Assembly (NCBI GenBank): GCA_900169235.1
Contig: FWCC01000219.1
Coordinates: forward strand, 1 to 64,000
Direction: 5' to 3'
DNA from: Zarea fungicola
Lineage: Eukaryota; Ascomycota; Sordariomycetes; Hypocreales; Cordycipitaceae
Length of the DNA: 64,000 bases
The position numbers and the translations under genes were made by a program. Position 1 is the stretch's first letter; each line of letters starts with the position of its first letter. This document shows positions 32,245-44,831 of the stretch, piece by piece. A model generated the notes under the pieces. That model did not search any database. It was not told where the DNA came from and saw only the letters and a list, made by a program, of their open reading frames with translations.

Positions 32245-34703
32245 CTAATTTTTAGCCCGCTTCTCTAGAGCCTCCACTCTTTCATCAATCTTTCTAAAAG
32301 ACCAGCTCTCAAACGAAGAGGGATATAAAAATGGCCGTAGGTCGAACCTGTGATCATCCGGAGAATACTCAACAGCGTGGTACGCTGGCGTGGCAATAAC
32401 TTGCTTATGGCGGTTGATGCACTGCTGCTGTGTTAGCTACCTCCAAGGGAGTAAAGATAGAAGAATGCTCATACAAAGTAGTGGTAAAACAGCTTGACCT
32501 TGTGCGCAATGTCACGAGGGCTGAGCGTGCCGTCACTGCCCCATTCCTGCAGCAGCCGCAAGAACATGCCGTATGGGCCCAGCCGTTGTACCTTGCGCAA
32601 GGTACCGAATCGAGAGAGCTCTTTGTATGTCATACCCATGTCAGCCTCGTCGCTCTGCACGTAATCTTCCGTAATGGGTTCGAGCTCGGCTGTGGGAGTG
32701 GCGTGGATGAACTCCTCGAGAATGGGCATGTCAAAGGCTTTCGCGCAGTGGCCGATGAAGCTGATCAAATCGACTTTGCTGATCGACCCAATAGGGTTAA
32801 TGTCTGCTGAGGAGCAGTCGTACTTGGTCAGATAGCCACGGAGACATTCGTCGACATTGGAGCTACCCAGAACGAGCAGCGATCCACCACCAGGCCGTTC
32901 GCGGACTTCGCACAACTCCTGAGCAAGGTAGTACGCCAGTACCATTCGAGATCTTGCTTGGATGTTCTGTAGAGCAAGATTCTGCGTCGCGGATCCGCCA
33001 TGCACCTTGAACTTTGGCTCGAAGCCGGTAGCCTTGGTCAGGATATTCTTTGTCGCATGAAACATGTCGTCAATATCGACGTCAGTATGGTACGAGCCGA
33101 TGCGCGCAGCAAGGTCCTTGGCACGAGCCCTCGTCTCCTTGCTGCTCTGGTTCGCCATGCCCATGTAGCAGGTGCAGAATATTTGATTGCATAGCTCTTC
33201 GGGTGTCTCTGGGAGTTTGTCGGAGAACGCTGCGATTCGCTTGACATCGGTAATAACTTGCTCGTTTCCCTCCTTTATCGCTGCAATGACGAGTCGGCAC
33301 ATGGAGTACACAATGGTCGCTGTTGCACAACTATCAATGCCGCCGGACAAGGGAACAAAGTAGCCGGCGGCTTTGGATCGACGAAGGTAGTCCCACAGCC
33401 AGCACGCTGGACCTAGAGCGATTTCCTCCTCGGGGAGATGGTACCTGGCAGGGCGTGGGAGCGTCGGCGCTCTGGTAAGATCAAGGCTGTCATCGGAGAG
33501 TGAAAAGTCGACCTCGATACGTTCGTAGGCCGGAGCGGCAACGGCCTGCATGGCACGAGAGGGGGCGAATCTATACGCTCTGACTTCTTCCAGATCAACA
33601 GTAGCGACAATGACTTCCACTTCATTTAGCGAGAATTGACTGGACTGTGCAACAATATCACCGTTGACGAAAATCATGGCGCTTCCATCGTAGTATCTAG
33701 GACTAGTCAGTTACTGATTTCATTCCGCATTGTCATGGCTTGCTCACAATCTGTCACCATCGCAACCAATTTGGTTCGAGTAGAGATATATACCACCATT
33801 CTTGCGCGTAGCCTCTTGGATCAAGGCGATTCGCTCGTTCAGCTTCCTCAGGGAGTCTGGATACGAGTAAGTAGATATATTTATGCACTCTGCGCAGACG
33901 ACATACGATGACTTCCACTGCTGTTTGTAAAGATTTCAACGCCATTCAGGCCCCTGGATACATATGAGCAAGTGAATGATACATAGTAATCACATGTACG
34001 TACATGTTGATATGGGGGCTGTTTGGCGTAAAGAGCTCTTCACAGGTCTCCGCGGCAAGGCAGGTATCAATAGTGGAGAGGACGACATCACCAATAGGCA
34101 CATGGCGACGACCCTGGTGCTCCTGGATGCGCGGCGGGAGGTAGTACTGCTCTACATGTCTGGGGCGGTTCCACGGAGTAAAGAAGCGCATCTCGCGAAA
34201 GTTGCCATCGTTGGCAAGATAAATCTTGGGTCGGAGGCAAAGAATTTTTCCGTCCAGGACAATAGCACGCGCATTATATCGGCAGTTACGATGCAGAAGA
34301 GGCAGACCTACATCAATGATGATTCCGTGAAGCTCCGGGTCTGATAAGATGGAGTAGAGTGAGTCCCAAGAGTTCTCGTACACTTCATTCTCGAGAAAAT
34401 GGTCCAAGCACCCTAGACAAAAGATTGGTCAGAGGGAGTGCCCGAGATAACTGGAAGGATGACATTTGCGACAATTTGAATTCCTCAAAGAATCAACCGA
34501 GACCAAAGGGCATGGATTCATGGACTGCATGGGGTTGCCTAGTACACACCATAGCCGGGGATCTCAAGCTCGGGCCCAACTCGGAGAGTGGCACCGGCCT
34601 GTTTGGCGAGGATGATGCTCTTCTTGATGCGGGCGAGATTGCCCTCAAAATCCAAACTCCATTGGTTAAGAGCACATGTAGCAAGAGTAACAAGGGGGGC
34701 CAT
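32245..34703 (-). CDS. QNS1: Glutamine-dependent NAD+ synthetase
   Basis: Predicted 705 aa from six exons: 34703-34550, 34412-34004, 33953-33907, 33856-33748, 33696-32475 and 32421-32245. It makes NAD+ from nicotinic acid adenine dinucleotide, ATP and glutamine. The N-terminal nitrilase-fold glutaminase has the full triad at the yeast positions: Glu45 ([10 protein letters not shown]), Lys114 (LRPKIYL) and Cys175 (ETCEELF). The C-terminal synthetase domain has the P-loop LSGGIDS (357-362) and the [28 protein letters not shown] block. Each junction regenerates conserved family sequence (GYG-CLDHF, INM-GLNGVEI, SGSH-HSLRKL, DGDR-LYYDG, YHYF-CINRHK). The last intron ends in CAGCAGCAG, giving three possible acceptors; the third matches the family best. 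The upstream region is divergent with the GYF gene. Confidence 0.92.
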
Positions 34704-35558
34704 GGTGGGTTGTTATGTACGCGCAGTGAGTTTCAATGGCGATATAAACGGGCGATGACTCTGAGCACCTGGTGATGGTTGGTGGATGACTGAGCGTGGG
34801 CACTACCGTACTGGGTACTGGTACCTGGCCGGCGGTACTTCATGTGCTACTTGGCGCAGGAGGACTTGTATTGATTGATGCACGACATGTCAATAAACCA
34901 AATAAAATGCTTACAGATCATCCACCGTTATGCATCTACGTTGGCGCCATTTTGCTGGCATGCTTCAAAAATTGGCCGGCTGTCTAGAAAGTTTGGCTTG
35001 CTCATCAGGCATAAAGTACTTTTCATATGGCCACCAAATTAGGATTCAGCCCTCGTGCCTGGTATTGTGGTATTCGCATCGTTGGTGCATAAATTTGTGC
35101 CTGCTGGCCGGTTAAAGATCGGATGGCCGTCCGCTTCAGGGATAGTGGATTCTGGGGGGAAAGGCCCTCGCCTCGCCTACCGCCTACCGCCTGGGGCATG
35201 GGGCTGGGGGCCAATTCGACACCTCGACACCTCCAAATTTGCCTTTGCTAAAACCTGCTGGCTTTTGACCTTTTCTCCCAACGCTGCTGATCAACTTCAC
35301 GTTCCCGCCCTTGACACGCGCCCCAATCATCTGTACTATCTTGCATCGCCATCCTCGCACGCCCAACCTCACAATCTACGTTGCTTTAGCAAGCGTTATA
35401 TTCGCATTTTTATTATTCATCGCCATTGACGTCGCTCCACCCGGTGCCGTACCGACCTTTTTACCTTTCCAAGCTATCGCCAGCCTTCAGAGTAGAAGTG
35501 GCAATCCCGCGCTTCCCACTCTCCTCTGCTGCAGTAGAATCATACGAACCAAAAAAAG
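34704..35558. promoter_or_regulatory. Divergent promoter region, QNS1 and GYF gene
   Basis: 855 bp between two divergent starts. Open frames on both strands are short and lack domains. A compact TGGGTACTGGTACC string lies near 34811-34825. Both promoters must be here; no specific site is claimed. Confidence 0.6.
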
Positions 35559-38500
35559 ATGCCTACCAATTTACCTTCGAGTTTCGCCTCGGCTGCTGCC
35601 GGCCAGAATGCGAATCGAGACTCCAGGACCGGACGACCTGATGGCCGTGCTGCCGTCGGGGGCGACTGGTAAGTTTGTACATGTCTCCCCAAGGGAAATG
35701 GAACGCTCCATTTGCGCTGCATCGCAATAGCGACTGGCCAGCAAGCTCGCCATGTTCAACAGTAACGGGCGTGTTGGCTTTGGTGTTTGCCACGTGCCAG
35801 TCGCGTTCAGGCAAACATGCATCGCGAAAAGCTTTCTAACCTAATGTTAACTGCTCGGCACGACGAATCGAGCTAACCATTCCATCAGGGCACGTCGAGA
35901 CGGCCGATCCGCGAACGGGACAATGACCTTTCGCCGCGCCTCAACAACGCCTCTAGGCCAGATGGTGCAGAACGCGCCGGCGACAGACCTTGCTGCGAAC
36001 CCTATATCAGTAGAGCCCGCATCCGCCGCCTTTGAGGCCGAGCCCAGCCGCTACACAAAGGATGATCTCCTGAGCGTCTTTCGCGCCCAGAAGCCCACTG
36101 ATGACCCCGCTCGCCTCTTCATTTCTGGCTGGGATCCGAGCAACATCAACGGGAGCAGTGGCAGGGGTTGGGGCAAGAGCAACGAGAACCACATCCCCCA
36201 AGAGCCTGGTGCCTGCTGGGATCAGAATGGGGAGAGTGCGCCGATGGGCTTACAAGACTACTCTGCGGACGAAAGAGAGGTACATAAGTGCGAGTGCCCT
36301 ACCTGACAGCCGATCTGCTAACACACAACCCAATAGGCATTTACCACCGATATCAACTCGCCACTCAAACCTCCGACTCAAAGCAAGGAACCCCACCAAC
36401 CCAATGGAGGCGGCCGAAAACCATCCATTTCACATGGTTCTGGGAATGCATATGCTGTCACCTCGCCAGCATCGGCAACTCGGCCGTCAACTCGTCGGCG
36501 CGAAACCGCTGATTCCAATCCCTTTAGCAACGCTGGGCTTGGCTCTCCCACGGCGCCAAACAGGTTCTCTCGGGATGATCAGTCTTATTGGTTCGGTAGA
36601 AAGAGCGGAGATGCGAAGGAATCTGAAACTGATGACCAGGCTGTGGATCAGGCTTCCCGTGACCAAGGAAAGCCGATTTTGCCTGGTCTCATCCGAGCTA
36701 ACACCGCAGGAACCATGGGCATGAGCTCTCTTTGGCCCTCTTCTAACCCTGCAACACCTATTGCAGGCGGCTTTGGAAACTTCTCCATTGGATCTTCGGT
36801 GGGAGACAAGCGCGTTGGAGGCGCAGCTGGTGGAAGCAGGCTTGCACACCTCATGCCCAAGGACAGCTCTGAAAACATGAATGCCAAGGGTTTGGAGACC
36901 AATGCGCCGTCTGGACAGCCGCCGTCGTGGCGAACGCGGCCCCGAACCGATACAGACCCTTTTGGAGAAGACGAGCTTTCGGGAAGTGCCATGTTGGGAG
37001 GTTCCCAGGACTCGAACTCTGCTGCCAACAGGGTTGGGACCTTGGGAACACCAGTCAAGGGCTCGGCTGGTGAATTTGGCATGGCAGGTTTGAATTTGGA
37101 CGACGACGACGATCCCAACAGTCCGTCCGAAACGAACCCTTACCGGAGTCCTACTAACAGGGATGAGGGAGACTCAACAAACGATAACAGGCCCTTCGGC
37201 GGTGCTTCGCAGGATCACAGCTCGGCCTTCGGCGTCGGAGGTCTGCCGCGAGGATTCGCACCTGGCGCTTTTGATGGTAGCGACCGCAGCCAGACATCTA
37301 GTGTCGGAGCTAAAGGCTATCCACTGGGCAATCTCTCTGGATGGCCCGCCCCTCAGCCTTCAACAGGAACGCCAGATCGTGAGCGTGGCAATTTTGGAAA
37401 CGCGTTTGGCAATTCGCTCTTTGGAAACGTGGGAGAGCTACAATCTCCAGGTCTCGGAAATTTGGGCAATGTGTTCGGCTCCGCTGGCCCTGGCGGTCTT
37501 GGGGCAGGTAGCATAGGCCGCGGCAGCAAGCTTGGCTCCTTGTTTCCCGCTGCAATGCAAGCACAAATGCAAACCAACGAGCACGAGTCCGGAGGCGACG
37601 CTAGCGATCCTCGCCAAGGAAACCCCTTGGGCGCTATCGGCCGCGGAAACTTCAGTGCTCCCCCTAGAGATACTGAAAGTCCTATGCGATCAAACCGAGG
37701 TGTCTTTGAGGAACTCTTCCCTTCCAGTGATGCTAGCAGAGGCCTTGGCCATATGCCTGGCTCCGATGGCGGTCATGTCTCCGCTGCTCAATCTTACGCT
37801 CCTATTCCTACGGGATTGCAATTCGGTGGCCCTATTCCAAGCGAGTTGTCAGCAGCCCAGTCTCGCCAGATGGTGATGCCAGACCGCATGCGATGGGTGT
37901 ACCTGGATCCCCAGGGGCAGGTACAAGGACCCTTCACCGGCCTTGAAATGAACGACTGGTACAAGGCCAACTTCTTCACGCCGGATCTTCGCGTCAAAAA
38001 GGTAGAAGACCCTGAATTTGAACCTCTCGGCCAGCTCATTCGGCGCATAGGAAACTCGCGTGAGCCGTTCTTGGTGCCTCAGATAGGAATTCCTCATGGT
38101 CCTCCAACACAGGCAGGTGGTTATAATGGAAACACTGGAGTTATTCCGCCACTCAGTGGTGTATTCCCAAGCTTTGGAAGGACTCTTACTGCCGACGAGC
38201 AGAACAATCTGGAACGCCGCAAGCAGGAAGAGCAGTACATTATGGCCCAGCAAAGAGACTTTGTCATGCGCCAACAAGCCATGACCAAGTTTCCTCCCAT
38301 CCATGGCTCCGGGCTGCAGCATCATTCCAGCGCACAGAGCCTTCAGAGCCAACCAAGCTTCGGAAATATCAGCAACCCTACCCAGCAGCCTCTTGCAATG
38401 GGAGCACCTGGCCCTTTTATGGAGACCGGAAGCGGATCTCACCTCCATGGTAGAGTTGGGAATGATCAGTTTCGCCCGGAAGACGTGGTGAACATGGGTG

Positions 38501-40148
38501 GCCATGACCGTCACATGCTATCGATGATGGCCAACAGCGAAGCTACAGGTACCGCAGAACAGCTGACTGGCGAGGAGAGCTTGCGATCTGGTCTGCCTCA
38601 AACTGGTCAGCTTGTTGAAGACTCTGAAGGCTTCAGAGACCGCCTTCACGAATTCGAGGGCCTTCGCGCTCAGCACGAAGCTGAACAGGCGGCCCAGGCT
38701 GAAGAAGAAGAGCAGATCGCACTGGAGGCGAGTAGCACGGCCGTCGCCGCTGCGAGCCGACAGCCAGCCAAAGCGGCCAAGAAAAAGCAGCTATCAGAAG
38801 AAGAGTCTTTGTCTCTGACTCAGCAGGTTCAAATCGCTCAGGCTGCCGCTGCTGAATCTTTCCCTGAGGAACCTGCAGAGCCGGGTATGCCCATGCCGTT
38901 TCCCCCTCCTTCGTCATCGACACCTCTGCCCGCCCCCACTGCTCAACGCGCACGATCCAATCTTCCAGAGCAGTATAGCCGCTCTCAAACCGCCACCCCG
39001 GATGTTGCTCAACCACCGCCACTGGCGCCGTGGGCCAAGGAGCCTGGTCATGAGGGACAAAGAGGTCCAAGTCTTAAAGAGATCCAAGAGGCAGAAGCTC
39101 GCAAGGCTGCCAAGGCCGAAGAGCTTGCCGCTGCCCAGAGAAAGGCAGCCGTGGAGCAGGAGGGCGCTCTCATGCGCGAGCGTGAAAGAGCCGCCGCCGC
39201 AGCTGCTGCTGCCGCCGCGCTGCCTGCATCTAGCACTTGGGGTCACGGCTCGCCCGGAGGTGGTGCCACCCCATGGGCAAAGCCGAGCCCTCAGAAGGGA
39301 ACTAACATCCCTGCTTCTGTCTCGGCTTCATCCTTGAGTAAGAAAACTCTGGCCGAAATCCAGCGCGAAGAGGAAGTGCGAAAGCAAAAAGCACTGCAGA
39401 CCGCCATTCAAATTGGGGCACCCGCCATCGCCAGTAAGAGCTACGCAAACCTGGCTGGCAAGGTGAATCCCCCGGGCATCCCCAGTGCACCCTTACCTGC
39501 TGCTCCTCCTGGTGCTGGATGGGCAACTGTTGGTGCAGGCGGCAAGGTTAAAGGCTCCACCGGTCCAGCTGCGCCGCCTGTTCGATCGACTAGCAGCGTG
39601 GGTGTTAAGCCCACTCCTGTTGTAGCACGACCAAGCCCAAAGGCTAGCCCTGCCGTGCTGCCGGCGCAGCGTGTCGGAGTTGCTGCCACCAGCGGTAGCA
39701 TTGCCATGGACGAATTCAATGCATGGACTCACCGAGAGCTCTCTCGCGGAATCACCACTACTGATGGTAAGTTTCAAGTTCAAGACAAGCAACATCGAAA
39801 CAAGATAAAAGCTAACACACGGTAACAGTTGCCAGTTTTCAGTCGACGCTGGAAGCTCTTCCGCTTGACACTGGTCTGATTGCTGATGCAGTCTATGCTA
39901 GTTCTACAACTATGGACGGCAGACACTTTGCCGAGGAATACGTCCGCCGCAAGAAGCTTGCCGAGAAGGGCATCTTTGAGAAGCAGACTGCCAGTGACAA
40001 TAGAAGCACCTCTGGAGGTTGGAGTGAGGTGGCCAAGAAGGGCGGTAACAGCAACAACCAACCCCCACGCGATGCCGAGGGTGGCGCAACTGCGATCCAG
40101 GGCGCAGGCTTCAAGGTGGTCCCCAGCAGAAAGAAGGGCAAAAAATAG
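35559..40148 (+). CDS. GYF-domain protein (Smy2/GIGYF-like)
   Basis: Predicted 1,416-aa protein from exons 35559-35668, 35889-36279, 36337-39766 and 39829-40148, all in frame. Most of it is disordered and rich in Gly, Ser, Pro, Asn and Gln. The GYF domain is near residues 685-745 (RWVYLDPQGQVQGPFTG, then MNDWYKANFF and LRVKKVEDPEFEPL), which binds proline-rich PPG-phi ligands. Downstream are a long Glu/Gln/Ala coiled-coil stretch (around residues 930-1130) and a conserved C-terminal segment with ALPLDTGLIADAVYASSTTMDG and a basic tail. Smy2/Syh1 and GIGYF proteins act in mRNA decay, translational repression of stalled ribosomes and COPII transport. The N-terminal exon (MPTNLPSSFASAAAGQNANR) matches the expected start of fungal members. 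Confidence 0.88.
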
Positions 40149-40725
40149 AGCAAATCGCGTTTCGATCTATTGCAGGAAAAGCGGACCTAATGCAAAAAGC
40201 AACCAAACTGCACGCACTTCCCTTTGTGCGTCTTTCAAGTTTAGCAAAATGGAGGAATCTTTCGCGAGACAAGGAGTGGGGAGGGGGCGGCCACTGCAGT
40301 GCAGCGGCGCCTCATGTTTTGGCTTATATTGATGTTGAATATGATTATGTAGTATGAGAACGCAGGATATGAGCAAAATGGGTAGATGGAAAAAGGAGCA
40401 ATCTTGTTGAGAAAAGCATACCAGCGTGAATGGAAAATGTATTGTGGACGAAAATGAATGAGTTGATATATGTATAATGTGAGGATGTGGGACAAAAAAC
40501 CAAAGCTCTTGTAATACTACTACCATAATAGAAGATCAGCAACGATGTCATATCCTGACAGGAACTTTTGATCAAGCTTTGGTGCTGACTTGTTTGTAAA
40601 TGTGACTTTTATCTATATGCCTCTTGCCTTTTTGATTACCCAATCCAGGACTCAGCCAATCCGCCGCTTAAAATTTTTTTTGTATTCCTCCCCGCCCGCC
40701 CTCCTCTTCTTTGCATCCATCTTCC
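40149..40725. other. Convergent 3' intergenic region
   Basis: Between the stops of the GYF gene (+) and the TTC27-like gene (-). Short AT-rich frames only; presumably both 3' UTRs. Confidence 0.65.
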
Positions 40726-43700
40726 TCATTTATTGACCTTGAGCTCTTCCATCAAAGCATCCAACATTGTCCACCCCTCCGTGCCTTCCCAGTTCGCCTT
40801 AGCGCGTCCCATGACGCTGCGCACCGCGCTCCTCGCCTTGCCCTTCCACTTGGCGCCAATCTCGGCAACGTCACCGCCCCAATTCTCCAGCGCCGACACA
40901 AGCTCATCCGTACGGGATACCACCTGCAGAAACGCCGCCTCATCCTCGGTCCAATCCGCACGGCCTGCGGAAGCCGATGCCGCCGCGGTAGCACCGCCGC
41001 CCGGCAGCAGTCCGCTCCCCGAAGAGCCCACAGCCGCGCGCCACGCCTTCTCCGCAGCGTCGATGGCGCCGGCGTAGTCCCTCCGCCAGCCGCGCAGCTT
41101 GCTCACGAGCGACCACAGCTCTGCGCGGTGCGTAATCAGCGGCACAATGTCCTCTTCAAATACGCGTATGATGAGGCGCATGACTGTTCCGCGTGGCGGC
41201 TCGTAGATTCCGCCACTGTTGCCGTCCTTGGCTGTCGTTGAGAGGACCTCTTGCTGGAGCAACGCGCCAAGGACAGATATATTGACGGCATCCTCAGACT
41301 TGCGGATGCGGAGAATCTGGCGCGTGGCGCTTATAATCTCGGCGACGGCGGGGGGCTGCATGCGGCACGCAATGGTCACCACGTTTTCCCAGATGCGCCA
41401 GTTGTCGTGAGACGCCGTGGCGCCCATCTTGTACGCGTGCAGGGCCTGCCCTATGAGCTTCTTGGGGTCGTTGAAGGTGTCCTGTTCAGCTGCCGCGTCG
41501 CCGGCTTCCTCCTCGTCATCGTCCTTGGGCTGTGGTGGTGGTAGTGCTGCCCTTGTCTCCTCCGGGGCAGCAGCCTCTTTCGCCTCCTTTTGGTTCGCGA
41601 TGGTCTCTGTGTACAGGCTCCAGAGCGCCGTGCCCAGGTTGCTCCAGGTCTTGGCGCCCTCGCCCCCCGCCTCGCCCGTGGCGCTGCCAATCGCTCTCGT
41701 GTACGCCTGAGCAGCGTCCTGGAAGAGTCCAAGACGCAGACTGATGTCGCCCAGGCGGCACCACATGTCCGGATCTAGACGGTTCACGGCCGTGGCCTTC
41801 TTGTACGCCTCATGCGCCTTTTCAAAGTCCTGGGTGCGCAGGTAGCTCTCGGCCAGGGAGCGCTGCGCGCGCGCGTAGCGATGCTTTGAGACTTCCCACG
41901 CCTTCTCGTAGTGTGATATATTGTTCTCAAGGTCGCCGAGGATGCACCACAAGCGTGGTGTGTTGGGCGGGGCCGCAGCAGAATGACGCTCAGGGCCCAT
42001 AAAGTCGGCCGCCTTGAGCGAGGTGATGTTCTCGACGGCGACCTCGTCGTCGGGATCTGACGTAGAGGTGGCATCAGCGCCCGTCTTGTTAAAAAGCTGC
42101 CAGCGGATGATGCCCTTGGCCTTGTCCTCACCGCCGCTGCCGCGGCCGTCCTCGTCATCCAAGGCGTCAGCGGCAGCAAGGCACAGCGCCACCTCGGCCC
42201 AGAGACGTAGGCGCTTGAAGATCTCCAAGGCGGAGCCGAGGGAGCCCACGCCCGCCCAGGCATAGGCCAGCTCGGCTTCCAGATGCCAGCGCGGCGGCGT
42301 CGACAGAGCGTGGATGTAGCGGAGACGAACATCAGCTGGCGCCGATTCTGTAGCCTTGGCGGCAGGGAAGAAGGACGATGGTCCATGCGCGGCAGGTGCT
42401 GCTTCATCACCGGTATGCCTTCCCGGCGCAGAGACCTGAATGGAGGGGACATCAGGTGAGTTTGATTGCTTCTCTGTTGACAGGGTCGTAGACTCTCCTT
42501 CCGCTGGGAACGTGGTATCAGTAAGCACCTGGTCTGCTACGGCCTGCATTTGTAAAACACCACGCTCCACGGTACGGCTTCGATGAACCTCAATGCGTGA
42601 TCGCACTAATAAGGCCTGTGTGTATGTTTGCCAGTTTGTAGACTTGTCTGCAAGGACGCGGACGGCAAAGGGTAGGATCTCCTCGGCAGTCAAAGTGTCT
42701 GCGGGCGAGAATGTATCTTTGATGGTAGCTTCCGTCAGGAGGGTGATTTGGTCCAGAGGATTGAGCTGCGGCTGCTGGTCAGGAGTCAGATTCGCGAGCT
42801 TTTCCGGCAGCTCACTCGCGGACTTTTTTTCGCTGCTCTCTTGCGCCTTGGCATAGTGAATCTCTTCTAGGAGTGTGTCGTCGTTTAATGGCAGTGCTTC
42901 TGGCTTGGCGGTTTCATCTTCTTCATCTCCTGTCGATTTTGATACATCTTGGGTCTGGCTCAGGGCCAGCACGATCAGCTGGCTGATATCATTTTCTTGG
43001 AACTTTGTCCTCTTTCCAAGAGCACCAGATAGAGCATACAGGAAGCTGTTTGCCTTGGTGGCTTCCTGGACTAGCTCCTTGGCCTTTTCAGGCCGACCAA
43101 GCAGAATGTTGTTGTTTGCTGCCTCGAGGAGGAACTGCACCTGTTCCTGTGCACTCCAAGCTTCCTGGTCGGCCCAAACATCGTCGCTCAAAACACGGCT
43201 ACGAACGACGGCCATGGCACCACTAATCTTTGCGGCCAACGAAGGCAGCTCAATCCAGTTGGAGCTCTTGGTAAACGTAGAGCCGCCGAGACTGGGCTGC
43301 GCAATAAGCTTGTAGTGCCAAACATGGACACGCAGTCTCATCCAAGCGATGCTCTGTTTTTGAGATTCAGCTCCGGCCAGCTGAATAATATCGTTGGTAG
43401 GAGTGGCTAACGACTTGGTAAAGACGTGCCTCGCAAGCAAGAAGAGCTCCAGCGAAGGGATATGGGGATATGGGGAGACGCCATCTACTTCTAGCTTCTT
43501 GACGCACTCTCTCCGCATTGGCACCAATGGACCAACAGAGGAAACAGCAGATGATGCATTGTGTGAGTTGGCCCCCCAGGCTTGTAGAAACTGGGATTCG
43601 ATATCGGCCATTGGTTGGCGTGACGGGACTGGGCCGGTGACGTTGATTTGAAGAAACAGATTCAAAGCAGCGAAGCCAACTTCAAAGGAACTTTGAATAT

Positions 43701-43830
43701 CCTCGGCTGTTTGCGCCGACTCTGATATGTTTTGCGCGTCTGATGGTTGCTGAAATAGTTCCTGGATGAGACGCTGAGCGGCGGCACTGGTGGCGAGCAT
43801 CGTCGCCGCATCGCTCGATATGGCGGCCAT
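40726..43830 (-). CDS. TPR protein, TTC27/Emw1-like
   Basis: Intronless, 1,034 aa. The C-terminal half carries tandem TPRs: PRLWCILGDLENNISHYEKAW-type, YARAQRSLAESYLRTQDFEKAHEAYKKAT and DMWCRLGDISLRLGLFQDAAQAYTRAI (quoted in part), then NWRIWENVVTIACR. This order, with a long helical N-terminal half, is that of TTC27 and yeast Emw1. Yeast Emw1 is essential and linked to cell-wall integrity and protein glycosylation; plant and animal homologues are poorly defined, so only the family is firm. Acidic low-complexity inserts (DEEDETAKPE near 305; DDDEEEAGDAAAEQD near 770) look like flexible loops. The ATG at 43830 starts MAAISSDAATML and is the first in frame. Confidence 0.85.
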   Translation of the reverse strand: MAAISSDAATMLATSAAAQRLIQELFQQPSDAQNISESAQTAEDIQSSFEVGFAALNLFLQINVTGPVPSRQPMADIESQFLQAWGANSHNASSAVSSVGPLVPMRRECVKKLEVDGVSPYPHIPSLELFLLARHVFTKSLATPTNDIIQLAGAESQKQSIAWMRLRVHVWHYKLIAQPSLGGSTFTKSSNWIELPSLAAKISGAMAVVRSRVLSDDVWADQEAWSAQEQVQFLLEAANNNILLGRPEKAKELVQEATKANSFLYALSGALGKRTKFQENDISQLIVLALSQTQDVSKSTGDEEDETAKPEALPLNDDTLLEEIHYAKAQESSEKKSASELPEKLANLTPDQQPQLNPLDQITLLTEATIKDTFSPADTLTAEEILPFAVRVLADKSTNWQTYTQALLVRSRIEVHRSRTVERGVLQMQAVADQVLTDTTFPAEGESTTLSTEKQSNSPDVPSIQVSAPGRHTGDEAAPAAHGPSSFFPAAKATESAPADVRLRYIHALSTPPRWHLEAELAYAWAGVGSLGSALEIFKRLRLWAEVALCLAAADALDDEDGRGSGGEDKAKGIIRWQLFNKTGADATSTSDPDDEVAVENITSLKAADFMGPERHSAAAPPNTPRLWCILGDLENNISHYEKAWEVSKHRYARAQRSLAESYLRTQDFEKAHEAYKKATAVNRLDPDMWCRLGDISLRLGLFQDAAQAYTRAIGSATGEAGGEGAKTWSNLGTALWSLYTETIANQKEAKEAAAPEETRAALPPPQPKDDDEEEAGDAAAEQDTFNDPKKLIGQALHAYKMGATASHDNWRIWENVVTIACRMQPPAVAEIISATRQILRIRKSEDAVNISVLGALLQQEVLSTTAKDGNSGGIYEPPRGTVMRLIIRVFEEDIVPLITHRAELWSLVSKLRGWRRDYAGAIDAAEKAWRAAVGSSGSGLLPGGGATAAASASAGRADWTEDEAAFLQVVSRTDELVSALENWGGDVAEIGAKWKGKARSAVRSVMGRAKANWEGTEGWTMLDALMEELKVNK

Positions 43831-44831
43831 ATCTCCGTGTCGTCTCTGTTCTCCTGGTATGCTTCAATTCGACCACCTTGGTATTGGTTTTGTTGGCCCA
43901 GGGCGCAGGCGCCGTCTGCAAAGTCGAAAACCAGGGTTGTGAAAATCTTCACCGGCTGGGCTGATGCGCAAACCCGTAGAACAAGACTTTCTTGTCGAAT
44001 TTTAGAGCGCTAAATTTGCCAAATGGATGCGACAGGCTACTTAATTGAGAAAATGTAATCTTTTTATCACAACTGTCGAGTTCAGGTGTCGTCCCGCACA
44101 CATTACGATTATGCAAGTCTCTGGAATGATCTTGGTGGGATGTGACTGAACTTGGTGGGGCAACTTGCCGCAAAAAAAAACGTTCCATGGAGGGGTTCTC
44201 ACCTCTTATTAATAGAGGCAACTAGAATCCTTGACTGAATGCGAATTCTAGTGACCAAAAATTCAAGTCGTAAATATCATGAATTACGTCACAATTTTAA
44301 ACTTAATCAGAATAGCAACAGCGACCAGCTTCTTTATGTCTGTATACAGTCGCGGTCTCGACATCCCGACAGGCAGAAACTGCATGAGATCAGTCTTGAC
44401 AAACCCATGATACCAGAAAGGCAGCACCAAGCACCAGCTAGCTACCAGACCTTGGCTTCCGATGTCCCAGCCCAGCCAAGTACTGGATGCAGTGTTCGGA
44501 TCGACTGATAACCCTTTTTTTTTTCTTTTTTAAATTTTTTTTTTCTTCGCAGGCATTCAACTACTATGCAGGGTAGTCGAGACGTCCTTTACCTATTGTA
44601 CGGCGATAAGAATTCGCTTGCGGACTTCATGAAACCTAAATCCCAAGATAAATATTAAAGTAGTCTTCTAGAGCACCTTTAATGGATGTTTCAAGTCAGT
44701 GTCAGGGATTTCGCAGCAACGTGGCGACCCAGACGGAGAAACCGGACGTCGCTTGTAAAGACGATAGAAACGTGCGTTCTGTCATCGACTAGTGGATGGC
44801 TCTTCTCACATGTACCCTCAATTTAAATCTA
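43831..44831. other. Intergenic boundary of the catabolic cluster
   Basis: 1.0 kb between the TTC27-like start (-) and the aldehyde dehydrogenase stop (-). It holds mixed poly-T tracts near 44514-44545. No gene. It marks the switch from housekeeping genes to the inducible-looking cluster. Confidence 0.6.
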
